The position numbers and the translations under genes were made by a program. Of a stretch of 64,000 nt of DNA, positions 25,499 through 34,525 are shown in pieces (within the stretch, counting starts at the first letter, position 1; every line of letters starts with the position of its first letter). Source of the stretch: Pseudomonas sp. MF4836 (GTDB taxonomy: Bacteria > Pseudomonadota > Gammaproteobacteria > Pseudomonadales > Pseudomonadaceae). The stretch covers positions 1-64,000 of the forward strand of contig NZ_MVOL01000021.1 in the NCBI RefSeq assembly GCF_002018875.1. Direction: 5' to 3'. The notes beneath the pieces are model-generated. The model had not been told where the DNA came from. It ran no database searches and worked only from the letters and a program-made list of their open reading frames with translations.

Positions 25499-27874
25499 AT
25501 GAGCAGTCATCATCAAGACAAGGCGACGTTTCTCGAGCGCCTGATTTTCAACAACCGCCCGGCAGTGATCCTGATTTGCCTGGTGGTGAGTATTTTCCTG
25601 TTCTGGCAGGCGACGCTGATCCGGCCGTCCACCAGCTTTGAAAAAATGATCCCGCTCAAGCATCCCTTCATTGAAAAAATGATGGAGCACCGCAACGACC
25701 TGGCGAACCTGGGCAACACCGTGCGCATTTCGGTGGAGGCCAAGGACGGTGACATCTTCAGCAAGGAGTACATGGAGACCCTGCGGCAAATCAACGACGA
25801 GGTGTTCTACATCTCCGGCGTCGATCGCTCGGGCCTCAAGTCGCTGTGGAGCCCCAGCGTGCGCTGGACCGAAGTCACCGAAGAGGGGTTTGCCGGCGGT
25901 GAGGTGATCCCGCAGAGCTACGACGGTTCGGCCGACAGCCTGGAGCAGTTGCGCAATAACGTGCTCAAGTCCGGGCAGGTCGGGCGCCTGGTGTCCAACG
26001 ACTTCAAGTCGAGCATCGTCGACATTCCGCTTCTGGAGTCCTACCCGGACCCGCAGGACCAGGGCAAGTTGCTGGCCCTGGACTACCAGAAGTTCTCCCA
26101 CGAGCTGGAAGACAAGATCCGCAACAAGTTCGAGGCGCAGAACCCCAATGTGAAGATCCACATCGTCGGTTTCGCCAAGAAAGTCGGCGACCTGATCGAT
26201 GGCCTGATCATGGTGGTGATGTTCTTCGGCATCGCCTTCGTCATCACCCTGGTGCTGCTGTACTGGTTCACCTGGTGCATCCGCAGCACCATCGCGGTAC
26301 TGATCACCACCCTGGTGGCGGTGGTCTGGCAGTTGGGGTTGATGCACGCCTTCGGTTTCGGGCTGGACCCGTATTCGATGCTGGTGCCGTTCCTGATCTT
26401 CGCCATCGGCATTTCCCACGGGGTGCAGAAGATCAACGGCATCGCCCTGCAATCCAGCGGGGCGGATAACGCCCTGACGGCGGCCAGGCGAACGTTCCGC
26501 CAACTGTTCCTGCCGGGGATGATCGCGATCCTGGCCGACGCGGTGGGCTTTATCACGTTGCTGATCATCGATATCGGGGTGATCCGCGAGCTGGCCATCG
26601 GCGCGTCGATCGGCGTGGCGGTGATTGTGTTCACCAACCTGATTCTGTTGCCGGTGGCGATTTCCTATGTCGGCATCAGCAAGCGGGCGATCGAACGCAG
26701 CAAGAAAGACGCGACCCGCGAGCATTCGTTCTGGCGCCTGCTGTCGAACTTCGCCAGCCCGAAAGTCGCACCGGTGTCCATCGCCCTGGCCCTGGTGGCC
26801 TTCGGTGGCGGCCTCTGGTACAGCCAGAACCTGAAGATCGGCGATCTCGACCAGGGCGCGCCGGAGCTGCGTCCGGACTCGCGCTACAACAAAGACAACA
26901 GCTTCATCATCAATAATTACTCCACCAGCTCCGACGTCCTGGTGGTGATGGTCAAGACTGCCGCCGAAGGCTGTTCGCGCTACGAGGCCATGGCGCCGAT
27001 CGACGAGCTGATGTGGAAGATGCAGAACACCGAGGGCGTGCAGTCGGCGATCTCCCTGGTGACCGTGTCCAAGCAGATGATCAAGGGCATGAACGAAGGC
27101 AACCTGAAATGGGAAACCCTGTCGCGCAACCCGGACGTACTCAACAACTCCATCTCCCGTGCCGATGGTCTGTACAACAACAACTGCTCATTGGCGCCGG
27201 TCCTGATCTTCCTCAATGACCACAAGGCCGCGACCCTCGACCGGGCGGTGCATGCGGTGCAGGAGTTCGCCAACGAGCACAACAAGGACGGCCTGGAGTT
27301 CCTGCTGGCTGCGGGGAACGCCGGTATCGAAGCCGCGACCAACGAAGTGATCAAGGAGTCGGAGCTGATCATCCTGATCCTGGTGTACATCTGCGTCGCC
27401 ACCATGTGCATGATCACCTTCCGCTCTTGGGCGGCGACCCTGTGCATTGTGCTGCCACTGGTGCTGACCTCGGTGCTGGGCAACGCGCTGATGGCGTTCA
27501 TGGGCATCGGGGTCAAGGTGGCGACCCTGCCGGTGGTAGCGCTCGGGGTGGGGATCGGGGTCGACTACGGCATCTATATCTACAGCCGCCTGGAAAGCTT
27601 CCTGCGCGCCGGCCTGCCGCTGCAAGAGGCCTACTACCAGACGCTGAAATCCACCGGCAAGGCCGTGCTCTTCACCGGCCTGTGCCTGGCCATTGGCGTG
27701 GCGACCTGGATCTTCTCGGCAATCAAGTTCCAGGCCGACATGGGCTTGATGCTGACCTTCATGCTGCTGTGGAACATGTTCGGCGCGCTGTGGCTGCTGC
27801 CGGCGCTGGCACGCTTCCTGATCAAACCGGAGAAACTGGCCGGGCAGAAGGGCAACTCGCTGTTCGCCCACTGA
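25499..27874 (+). CDS. MMPL/RND-family transporter
   Basis: A 791 aa inner-membrane protein of the resistance-nodulation-division superfamily, MMPL type. One N-terminal helix (about 18-36) is followed by a periplasmic loop, five helices (about 235-400), a second periplasmic loop, and a final six-helix half with the typical VALGVGIGVDYGIYIYSRLES segment. The start has an agaagg ribosome site. The substrate is unknown; relatives move lipids or hydrophobic compounds. No adaptor or outer-membrane channel is encoded beside it. The partner upstream is the exported YCF48-like propeller. A terminator follows the stop. Confidence 0.9.
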   Translation: MSSHHQDKATFLERLIFNNRPAVILICLVVSIFLFWQATLIRPSTSFEKMIPLKHPFIEKMMEHRNDLANLGNTVRISVEAKDGDIFSKEYMETLRQINDEVFYISGVDRSGLKSLWSPSVRWTEVTEEGFAGGEVIPQSYDGSADSLEQLRNNVLKSGQVGRLVSNDFKSSIVDIPLLESYPDPQDQGKLLALDYQKFSHELEDKIRNKFEAQNPNVKIHIVGFAKKVGDLIDGLIMVVMFFGIAFVITLVLLYWFTWCIRSTIAVLITTLVAVVWQLGLMHAFGFGLDPYSMLVPFLIFAIGISHGVQKINGIALQSSGADNALTAARRTFRQLFLPGMIAILADAVGFITLLIIDIGVIRELAIGASIGVAVIVFTNLILLPVAISYVGISKRAIERSKKDATREHSFWRLLSNFASPKVAPVSIALALVAFGGGLWYSQNLKIGDLDQGAPELRPDSRYNKDNSFIINNYSTSSDVLVVMVKTAAEGCSRYEAMAPIDELMWKMQNTEGVQSAISLVTVSKQMIKGMNEGNLKWETLSRNPDVLNNSISRADGLYNNNCSLAPVLIFLNDHKAATLDRAVHAVQEFANEHNKDGLEFLLAAGNAGIEAATNEVIKESELIILILVYICVATMCMITFRSWAATLCIVLPLVLTSVLGNALMAFMGIGVKVATLPVVALGVGIGVDYGIYIYSRLESFLRAGLPLQEAYYQTLKSTGKAVLFTGLCLAIGVATWIFSAIKFQADMGLMLTFMLLWNMFGALWLLPALARFLIKPEKLAGQKGNSLFAH

Positions 27875-27890
27875 CGGCCCGCCGTCCAAC

Positions 27891-27918
27891 AAGCCGCAAC
27901 CCAGGTTGCGGCTTTTTT
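27891..27918 (+). terminator. Rho-independent terminator after the MMPL gene
   Basis: A 10-base perfect stem, aagccgcaac (27891-27900) with gttgcggctt (27905-27914), loop ccag, then a T run. It closes the YCF48-MMPL operon. Confidence 0.92.
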
Positions 27919-27971
27919 ATGCCTCTAGTGCGGCCCATGTCCACCTGACACGCCACGGCGTTCATTCCAGC

Positions 27972-28005
27972 CAGCGCAGCCTCGCGGGCTCGGCAGCGGC
28001 TACAG
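27972..28005 (-). repeat. Single REP element
   Basis: In reverse complement this reads ctgtagccgctgccgagccc followed by gcgaggctgcg, a well-conserved Pseudomonas REP with its own internal palindrome. It lies between the MMPL terminator and the next gene. Confidence 0.8.
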
Positions 28006-28081
28006 CTTCGCGCGACTCTTTTAGGTCGGCCGGGGTCTGAGCAGCTATCATTGCGGCTTTCCCTTTTGATGATTGACTGCC

Positions 28082-28366
28082 ATGACCGCTACCTTGCTCA
28101 CCGCCCTTGAAACCTGCGACATGCTGGAGATCGACGGCCTGCATGCCTTTGATTTCTCCCTCGACGACCAGCAGTTGCTGATCGAATGCATGGACGGCCG
28201 GGCGGCCAAGCGCTGGAACTTCAGCCTGGCCCAGGTGCAGGCCGCAACCTTCGATGAGACCTTGCAAAGCTGGACCATCCTTGGCGATTCCGGCGAGCAC
28301 CGCCTGGTGTGCATGAGCGCGTTCACTGCCCGCGATGATGAGGAAGAGCACGATGAAGATGCGTAA
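28082..28366 (+). CDS. Small acidic conserved Pseudomonas protein (DUF5629-like)
   Basis: A 94 aa soluble protein (MTATLLTALETCDMLEIDGLHAFDF) ending in an acidic tail, DDEEEHDEDA. I recognise it as a conserved Pseudomonas small protein, probably DUF5629, of unknown function. The ATG at 28082 was preferred over a TTG nine bases upstream. The 3' end overlaps the start of the lactonase gene by 14 bases, so the two are likely co-transcribed. Confidence 0.75.
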   Translation: MTATLLTALETCDMLEIDGLHAFDFSLDDQQLLIECMDGRAAKRWNFSLAQVQAATFDETLQSWTILGDSGEHRLVCMSAFTARDDEEEHDEDA

Positions 28367-29528
28367 TTTCTGGCCTCTGCTGATGGCCGGCAGTGTCGGC
28401 GCCATGGGCGTCCAGGCGGCGCCTGTGGACAGCCACGAACTGTTGGTCGGTTCCTACACCCAGGGCACCAGCGAAGGGATCTACCGCCTGCAGTTCGACA
28501 GCAGCACCGGGCAGATCGCGGCCAAGGCGCTGCAAGTGGTGAAGAGCGCCAACCCGTCCTGGCTGACACTGTCCCGGGACCAGAAACTGCTGTTTGCGGT
28601 CAATGAAAACGGCCCCGGCCAGGCCGATCCGGTGGGCCGGGTCAGCAGCTTTCGCCTCGACCCCAAGAGCCACCAGCTGCACCTGATCAATCAGGTGCAA
28701 AGCCTGGGCAATGAACCCACCCATTCCAGCCTCAGCGCCGATGGCCGTTACCTGTTCGTCGGCAACTACTCGGTGAGCGAAGACCCGGGCGGCAGCCTGG
28801 CGGTATTGCCGGTCAGCCCCGAGGGCAAGCTGTCGCCGCCGGTGCAACTGAGCAGCCACCCGGCGAGTCGGGTCAATCCGGAGCGTCAGGTTTCGGCCCA
28901 CGTGCATTCCGTGGTGTCAGCCCCTGACGGGCAATTTGTCTTCGCCAATGACCTGGGCGCCGACAAGATCTTCGTCTACCGCTACGACCCCAAGGCCAAC
29001 CCCGAGCTACCGCTGACCGCCGCCAAGCCGGCCTTCGTCAGCCTGCCGCCGGGCAGCGGCCCGCGCCATCTGCTATTCAGCGCCGATGGCAAGCACGCTT
29101 ACCTGAGCATGGAAATGAGTGCCCAGGTCGCGGTGTTCGATTACCAGGCCGGGCAGTTGACCCAGCGCCAACTGGTCGACCTGGCCGCCGAGCAGCCGCC
29201 TGAGAAGCGCGCCGGTGCAGCCCTGCATGCCTCGGCGGACGGCAAGTTCCTGTATGTCAGCAATCGCGGCACCGCCAATGAGTTGCTGGTATTCGCCATC
29301 GACCCGGCCAGCGGCCAGCTCAAGGAGCTGCAACGGCGCTCGGTCGAGGGCGACCATCCACGGGAGTTCAGCCTCGATCCCAGTGGCAAGTTCGTCTTGA
29401 TCGCCAACCAGAAAAGCAACCAGATCGTGGTCGTCGAGCGCGACCCGAACACCGGCCTGCTGGGTAAAACCGTGCAGAAACTGGCGTTCGATGCCCCCAG
29501 CGACATCAAGTTCCTGGTGCGTCAATAG
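28353..29528 (+). CDS. Exported lactonase-fold seven-bladed propeller protein
   Basis: A 391 aa protein of the Pgl/YbhE-type lactonase family, with a signal peptide (MKMRNFWPLLMAGSVGAMGVQA). Repeated blade motifs include LLVGSYTQGTSEGIYRLQFD, WLTLSRDQKLLFAVNE, DGRYLFVGNY, DGKHAYLSMEMSAQVAVFDY, DGKFLYVSNRG and PSGKFVLIANQKSNQIVVVERD. The start (MKMRN) is chosen because ggaag sits seven bases upstream. Cytoplasmic members hydrolyse 6-phosphogluconolactone, but a signal peptide argues against that role here, so the substrate is unknown. A hairpin follows the stop. Confidence 0.85.
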   Translation: MKMRNFWPLLMAGSVGAMGVQAAPVDSHELLVGSYTQGTSEGIYRLQFDSSTGQIAAKALQVVKSANPSWLTLSRDQKLLFAVNENGPGQADPVGRVSSFRLDPKSHQLHLINQVQSLGNEPTHSSLSADGRYLFVGNYSVSEDPGGSLAVLPVSPEGKLSPPVQLSSHPASRVNPERQVSAHVHSVVSAPDGQFVFANDLGADKIFVYRYDPKANPELPLTAAKPAFVSLPPGSGPRHLLFSADGKHAYLSMEMSAQVAVFDYQAGQLTQRQLVDLAAEQPPEKRAGAALHASADGKFLYVSNRGTANELLVFAIDPASGQLKELQRRSVEGDHPREFSLDPSGKFVLIANQKSNQIVVVERDPNTGLLGKTVQKLAFDAPSDIKFLVRQ

Positions 29529-29532
29529 GCCG

Positions 29533-29555
29533 CAGGCCCCGGTTTACGGGGCCTG
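29533..29555 (+). terminator. Terminator-like hairpin after the lactonase gene
   Basis: A 9-base perfect stem, caggccccg (29533-29541) with cggggcctg (29547-29555), loop gttta, five bases after the stop. The following bases (cctccttgt) are only modestly T-rich. Confidence 0.7.
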
Positions 29556-29695
29556 CCTCCTTGTATTAATCCCACTGATATCCGCTACTTGTGCAATGAA
29601 TTTCAACGCGCCCACCCTCGGGCGTAGTTTTGCTTCACCGCCCGGGCTCAACCGCCATACGGGAAGTCAACCAACTGCATCCGAGGGTTACCGCC

Positions 29696-29875
29696 ATGAA
29701 CTTCAATCTCTTCTCCGTGATCGCCGCTTCCGCCATCTCCGCCACCGTGGCCTTGCCTGCCAGCGCCAGCTCCGAGGTCAGCAGCAAACAGTCGCGCACC
29801 AACACCTACACCCAGAAATACCTGCAACAGAGCGCCAACTTCTACGCCGCCCTGGACCACAAGACCCAGCACTGA
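29696..29875 (+). CDS. Very small exported protein, unknown
   Basis: A 59 aa frame starting MNFNLFSVIAASA with an ATG preceded by cgaggg. The first ~24 residues form a convincing signal peptide ending in LPASASS. The mature part would be about 35 residues, rich in Ser, Gln, Thr and Tyr (SKQSRTNTYTQKYLQQSANF). No family is recognised. It is flanked by the lactonase terminator hairpin upstream and a gene-poor stretch downstream, so it is probably a separate transcript. Confidence 0.6.
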   Translation: MNFNLFSVIAASAISATVALPASASSEVSSKQSRTNTYTQKYLQQSANFYAALDHKTQH

Positions 29876-30091
29876 GCGTTCAACCACCCCTGTTTTCAAG
29901 CAGCGTATGCAGGAGCGAAGTCATTGGCTCCCCCTCGGTCACTCGGCGGGGTCAGCAGTGATGTCGCTCTTGCATCACGTGTTTGCGACACGCGAGCCTG
30001 GGGCCGGGAAATAGTCTTGGTAATGTCATATCGCCATATGTTTAAATTTGACGCTAACTTTTTGACTCTTTCCCAGCAAAGGATCGACAGC

Positions 30092-30217
30092 ATGGTCATG
30101 CGTCTGGCAGTGGTACTTCTGTTTCTCTATTCCACCCCGATCGTCTCGGCGGCGCAGCCGGTCGAAGGCGAACCGGAAGCCTCACGCGAGCGCATGCTGA
30201 GTCTGTTGCAGGACTGA
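30092..30217 (+). CDS. Tiny signal-peptide protein, unknown
   Basis: A 41 aa frame beginning MVMRLAVVLLFLYSTPIVSAAQ, with a good aagga ribosome site nine bases upstream. Almost half of it is a signal peptide; the mature remainder (QPVEGEPEASRERMLSLLQD) would be about 20 acidic residues. No family is recognised. It is convergent with the gst gene 52 bases away. The region 29876-30091 before it holds no other gene; a small palindrome, catat-cgcc-atatg, sits near 30026. The coding call rests on the ribosome site and signal peptide only. Confidence 0.45.
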   Translation: MVMRLAVVLLFLYSTPIVSAAQPVEGEPEASRERMLSLLQD

Positions 30218-30269
30218 GTCTGCGCCGGACCTGCCAGGGCGCCCGTGATATCACCGGCGCCGGGGTCAA

Positions 30270-30884
30270 TCAGCTTGGCTTGGCCATCGCCGCCACGAAC
30301 AGTTCCGAGTCCAGGATCCGCCGCAGCCAATCCTGCAGGCGCGGGTAGGGCGCCTGGGCAAACCATTCGCGGTCGACATGGGCGAACTGGCGCACAAAAG
30401 GCACCAGGGCTGCGTCTGCCAGGCTCATGTGCTCGGCCAGCAGGTAGTCGCGCTCGCTCAATAACCGTTCCAGCCGCTGCAAAAACAGTTCGCCCTGAGC
30501 GCGGTAGTGCGCCATGGACTCCTGCGGATGGCGCTCGGGGTATTTGTAGCGATTGAGCCAGTGCTTGAAGCCCTGATCGTTGTCGCTGATCAGCGCCGCC
30601 ATGGCCTCCTGTGCCGCCGGGTCCTGGCGCAGCAACCAATCCTGCGGGTCGTGCCGGGCCAGGGCCCAGCGCATGATGTCCAGGCTCTCATCGATCACCT
30701 GGCCTTGCACCTCCAGCACCGGCACCGTGCCTTTGCTCGACAGCGCGAGCATCTGCGCCGGCTTGGCCTTGAGGCTGACTTCGACGATGTCCACTGTCAC
30801 TGCGCAGTAGCGCAGCGCCAGGCGGGCACGCATGGCGTAGGGGCAGCGGCGAAAGGAGTAGAGGGTCGCGGCGGCCTGACTCAT
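30270..30884 (-). CDS. Glutathione S-transferase family protein
   Basis: A 204 aa cytoplasmic protein with a thioredoxin-fold N-terminus (LYSFRRCPYAMRARLAL; CPYAMR is the glutathione-site motif with a catalytic-type Cys). The cis-proline region GTVPVLEVQGQVIDESLDIM follows, then a helical C-terminal GST domain (LLAEHMSLADAALVPFVRQF). The substrate is unknown. Its ATG overlaps the sbcC stop by four bases (ATGA at 30881-30884), so it is the third gene of sbcD-sbcC-gst and is likely translated by coupling. Confidence 0.88.
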   Translation of the reverse strand: MSQAAATLYSFRRCPYAMRARLALRYCAVTVDIVEVSLKAKPAQMLALSSKGTVPVLEVQGQVIDESLDIMRWALARHDPQDWLLRQDPAAQEAMAALISDNDQGFKHWLNRYKYPERHPQESMAHYRAQGELFLQRLERLLSERDYLLAEHMSLADAALVPFVRQFAHVDREWFAQAPYPRLQDWLRRILDSELFVAAMAKPS

Positions 30885-33800
30885 TTGACCTCCAGGGTGC
30901 TCAGGCCGTTGCCTTGTCGGCGGACCTGGATCTGCACCGGAATTCGTTCGTGCATTTCCTGCACGTGGGAAATCACCGCCACCTTGCGCCCCTGGGCCTG
31001 CAAGCCATCCAGGGCGTCCATCGCCAGTTGCAGGGATTCCGGGTCGAGGCTGCCGAAGCCCTCGTCGATAAACAGCGATTCGATCTTCAGCGTGCTCGAT
31101 GCCATGGACGCCAGGCCCAGGGCCAGTGCCAGGGACACGAGGAAGGTCTCGCCACCGGACAGCGAGTGCACCGAGCGCAGTTCATCGCCCATTTCCGTGT
31201 CCAGCACCAGCAGGCCAAGCATGCTGCCACCGCGTTTCAGGCGGTAGCGGCGCACCAGTTGCCGCAGCTGGGCATTGGCGTGGTGCACCAGCAGGTCGAG
31301 GTTGTAGGCCTGGGCGATCTTGCGGAAGGTGTCGCCGGTGGCCGAGCCGATCAGGGCGTTGAGGCGCGCCCAGCGCTGCCATTCGTTGTAGGCGTCGCTG
31401 ATGCGCTGGCCCAGGGCCTGGTTGGCATCCTGGCGGCGTTGGTCTTCGCTCTGCTGCGCGCGCAGTTCCGCCACCTGCTGTTCGCTGGCCAGGGCCTCCT
31501 GCTGCAAGGCCTCCAGGGCCTGGGTCAATTCCTCGGCCGCGAGGTTGCCGTTGTGCTGGGCCTGATGCTGTTCCAGGCGCTGCTGACGTTCCTGCAGCAA
31601 TACCCTGGCCTGCTCGATGGCCTTGTCATTGGCTTGCAGGCGCTGACGCAACTGCTGGACCTGTGGTTCATCCAGAGCCAGCAGTTGCTGTAACCCCTCG
31701 TCATCGAGTTCGGGATGCCCGGCGCGCCAGTGTTGGATGCTGGCAGCCAGTTGTTGCTGTTCATCCTCCAGAGCCAGTCGCCGTTCTTCGCGGGCCTTGA
31801 GTTCGGCGCCGAGCTGGATCAGTTGCTGATGCAGGTCCTGGAGTTGCTGCTGGGCTGTGGCCTGGGCGCTGCGAGCCTGCTCCACGGCCTGATCCACGTG
31901 TTGTTGCCAGTGCTCGGCGCTGCTGTGTTGCCCCAGCAGCTCAGCGAGTTTGTGCTGGCAAGCCTGCTGCTGGGCGCTGAGCCCGGCGAACTGCTGCTGG
32001 GCGTCTGCCAGTTGCTGCTGACGGGTCAACTGGCGGTCCTGTTCTTTCTCCAGGGTCAGTTGGCGCTGTTGCTGTTCCTCGGCCTCGTCCTTGTGCTCGC
32101 GCAACTGCTCGATGCGTTGCAGCACCTGCTGGTCCAGCTGCACAAAGGTGTTGGCCGGGTCGCGGCGCAGGCCGTCGAGGACCTCGGCCGGCAGCAACTG
32201 ATTGAAACTGGCCAGTTCTTCTTCCAGGCGCTGTTGGTCGGCGCCCAGTTGCTCCTGCTGTTTGTGCAGGTGCTGGGTCGCCTGCTGGCTGGCTTCGACG
32301 GCGAGCTGCAATTGCTGTTGCAGGCGTGCTGCGTCTTTTTGCAGGGTCAGCAGGGCACCCTGGCGGCTTTCATCCTGGGTGATGCTCTGCTGTAACTGCT
32401 CCAGTTGCTGATGCAGCCAGGCGTCCCGTCTGGCCGGGTCCTGGTCCAGCAGGCTGGCGCTCTGCGGGTGGGCTTGCAGGCTTGGGGCCAGGGCCTGTTG
32501 CTGGACCGCCAGTTGCTCCTGCTGTTGCAGAAACTCTTTCTGCTGGGCGATCAGGCCCTGGACCTGGGCCCGCAGTTCGTTGAGTTGCTCCTTGAGGCCA
32601 TCCACGGTCTTGCGCGCGTTGGCCTCTTCGCTTTCGTCGTGGCGGCCGAGGCTCTGCAACAGGGCTTCGGGCTGGTGATAGGGGTGTTCGGCGCTGCCGC
32701 ACACCGGGCACGGCTGGTCATCCTGCAACTGCCCGCGCAGCTCTTCGACACTGGCGCTGCGGGCCAGCCGCTGGCGCTCGAGCAGGGCCTGAGTGACGCT
32801 CAGGGTCTGCTCAGCCACCGTCAGCTCGGCCTTGGCCTGCAAGCCGACCTTGTTCAGTTCTTCGCGCTGGGTGGCCACTGTCTGCTGCTTGTCCAGCAGG
32901 GCCTGGCCGCGCTGGTCCAGTTCCTGCTGCTGGGCCCAAAGCCGTGCCAGGTCCTCGATGGCGCGCTGTTGCTTGCGGTTGTCCTTGAGCAGGCCGTCCA
33001 GCAGTTCGATCTGCTCGGCCACGGCCTGGGGTTCGGCGCCGGCTTCGCGGTAGAGCAGTTCCAGGTGCGCACGCTGCTCGCTCAAGTGTTGGGCGGCGGT
33101 ATTGGATTGCTGTTCCAGGGCCGGCAGTTCTGCTTGGCCCTGGTTCAGGCGATTGCCGATCAGCATCAGCTGCTGCAAGCGTTCGCGGTAGACATTCCAG
33201 GCCTCGCCCAGGGGCGCGAGGGCGGCGCTTTGCGCCAGTTGCCCGGCGATTCGCTCCAGGCGCTCGCCCACCAGGCGCTGTTGTTCCAGCAGGTGCACAA
33301 TGTTCTGCTGGCCTTCCACGCTTGCCGTTTCGGCGCGGCTCTGCTGTTGCCCGGCATCCTCCAGGCTCTGGCTCAGGCGGCTCAGGTTGCCCTGTTCGGC
33401 AAAGGCTTCGCGCAGCAACGGCACGCTGTCGCTGTGCTGGCTCTGGGCCTGGGCCAGGGCGGCGCCGGCATCCAGCAGCTGCTGTTGCAGCTGTTCGTGC
33501 CGCTGTTGCAGGTCGATCTGCTGCGCGGCCTGTTGCCCGATCTGCTGGCGTAGCGGTTCCAGGGCCTGGCTCAGTTCAGCCTGACGCAGAAACTGATGCC
33601 GCTGCGGCGCCAGGTGTTCCAGGCGCTGCAGGCGCAGGCGTTCCGGGGCCAGGGTTAGCCCCTCGTGCTCGGCGGCTTGCAACTGCTCGCTGGCGCTGTG
33701 CTGCGCCTCTTGCCACTGCCGCAGTTCCTTGAGCCAGGTGTTCTGCTGTTCTAACTGCCTGAGTTGGGCCTGCTGGGTCTTGAGCTGTTGCTGGGCGTCG

Positions 33801-34525
33801 TTGAAGCGCCGATCCAGCTCGGCCCGGGCCTCGGGCTCCAGGGGAACGATGCCGCTGGCCTGGGCCTTGAGCTCCTTGTGTACCTCTTCAGCTTCTTTGC
33901 TTTTGCTGTAGGCGCGCCGCCCCAGTTGGCTGTAGATCGCGGTGTTGGTGAGCTTCTCCAGCAATTCGCTGCGGTCCTTGTCATCGGCCTTGAGGAAGGC
34001 GCTGAACTCGCTCTGGGCCAGCATCACCGCGCGGGTGAACTGCTCGAAGTTGAGCCCGAGCTTGGCTTCGATCAGTTGCTTGTATTCGCTTTTGCTCTGG
34101 TTGCTCAGCAGCTGTTCCTGGTCCAGGTCCGTCAGGCTCTGGCGGCTGCCCTGCAACTTGCCGTTGGCCTTGTCCCGAGCGCGGTTGGCTTCCCAGCGCG
34201 CGCGGTAGCGACGGCCGTCGATGCCGACAAAGTCGACCTCGGCATAACCGCTGCCGGTGCCACGGCGCAGCAGGGTACGCGGGTCGCTGGTGAGGATCTC
34301 GCTGTCGACCTCCGGGACCTTGGTCTCGCGCCCGATATTGCTCAGGCGCGGCACGGCGCCGAACAGGGCCAGGCACAGGGCGTCGAGCAGGGTGCTCTTG
34401 CCGGCACCAGTAGGGCCGGTGATGGCGAACAGGCCGGCGCTGGCCAGGGGCTCGGCGGTGAAGTCGATCTCGAACGGGCCGGCCAGGGAGGCCAGGTTTT
34501 TCAGGCGGATGGCAAGAATCTTCAT
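30881..34525 (-). CDS. sbcC: Exonuclease subunit SbcC (Rad50-like ATPase)
   Basis: A 1,214 aa SMC-like ATPase that works with SbcD to open and degrade DNA hairpins and protein-blocked ends. Walker A GPTGAGKST is at residues 37-45. Very long Gln/Leu-rich coiled coils run on both sides of a zinc hook CPVCG (about 606-610). The C-terminal ABC signature LSGGETF is followed by the Walker B region ESLFIDEGFGSLD. The start (MKILAIRLKNLASL) overlaps the sbcD stop by four bases; a longer open frame upstream runs inside sbcD and is rejected. The end overlaps gst. Confidence 0.96.
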   Translation of the reverse strand: MKILAIRLKNLASLAGPFEIDFTAEPLASAGLFAITGPTGAGKSTLLDALCLALFGAVPRLSNIGRETKVPEVDSEILTSDPRTLLRRGTGSGYAEVDFVGIDGRRYRARWEANRARDKANGKLQGSRQSLTDLDQEQLLSNQSKSEYKQLIEAKLGLNFEQFTRAVMLAQSEFSAFLKADDKDRSELLEKLTNTAIYSQLGRRAYSKSKEAEEVHKELKAQASGIVPLEPEARAELDRRFNDAQQQLKTQQAQLRQLEQQNTWLKELRQWQEAQHSASEQLQAAEHEGLTLAPERLRLQRLEHLAPQRHQFLRQAELSQALEPLRQQIGQQAAQQIDLQQRHEQLQQQLLDAGAALAQAQSQHSDSVPLLREAFAEQGNLSRLSQSLEDAGQQQSRAETASVEGQQNIVHLLEQQRLVGERLERIAGQLAQSAALAPLGEAWNVYRERLQQLMLIGNRLNQGQAELPALEQQSNTAAQHLSEQRAHLELLYREAGAEPQAVAEQIELLDGLLKDNRKQQRAIEDLARLWAQQQELDQRGQALLDKQQTVATQREELNKVGLQAKAELTVAEQTLSVTQALLERQRLARSASVEELRGQLQDDQPCPVCGSAEHPYHQPEALLQSLGRHDESEEANARKTVDGLKEQLNELRAQVQGLIAQQKEFLQQQEQLAVQQQALAPSLQAHPQSASLLDQDPARRDAWLHQQLEQLQQSITQDESRQGALLTLQKDAARLQQQLQLAVEASQQATQHLHKQQEQLGADQQRLEEELASFNQLLPAEVLDGLRRDPANTFVQLDQQVLQRIEQLREHKDEAEEQQQRQLTLEKEQDRQLTRQQQLADAQQQFAGLSAQQQACQHKLAELLGQHSSAEHWQQHVDQAVEQARSAQATAQQQLQDLHQQLIQLGAELKAREERRLALEDEQQQLAASIQHWRAGHPELDDEGLQQLLALDEPQVQQLRQRLQANDKAIEQARVLLQERQQRLEQHQAQHNGNLAAEELTQALEALQQEALASEQQVAELRAQQSEDQRRQDANQALGQRISDAYNEWQRWARLNALIGSATGDTFRKIAQAYNLDLLVHHANAQLRQLVRRYRLKRGGSMLGLLVLDTEMGDELRSVHSLSGGETFLVSLALALGLASMASSTLKIESLFIDEGFGSLDPESLQLAMDALDGLQAQGRKVAVISHVQEMHERIPVQIQVRRQGNGLSTLEVK

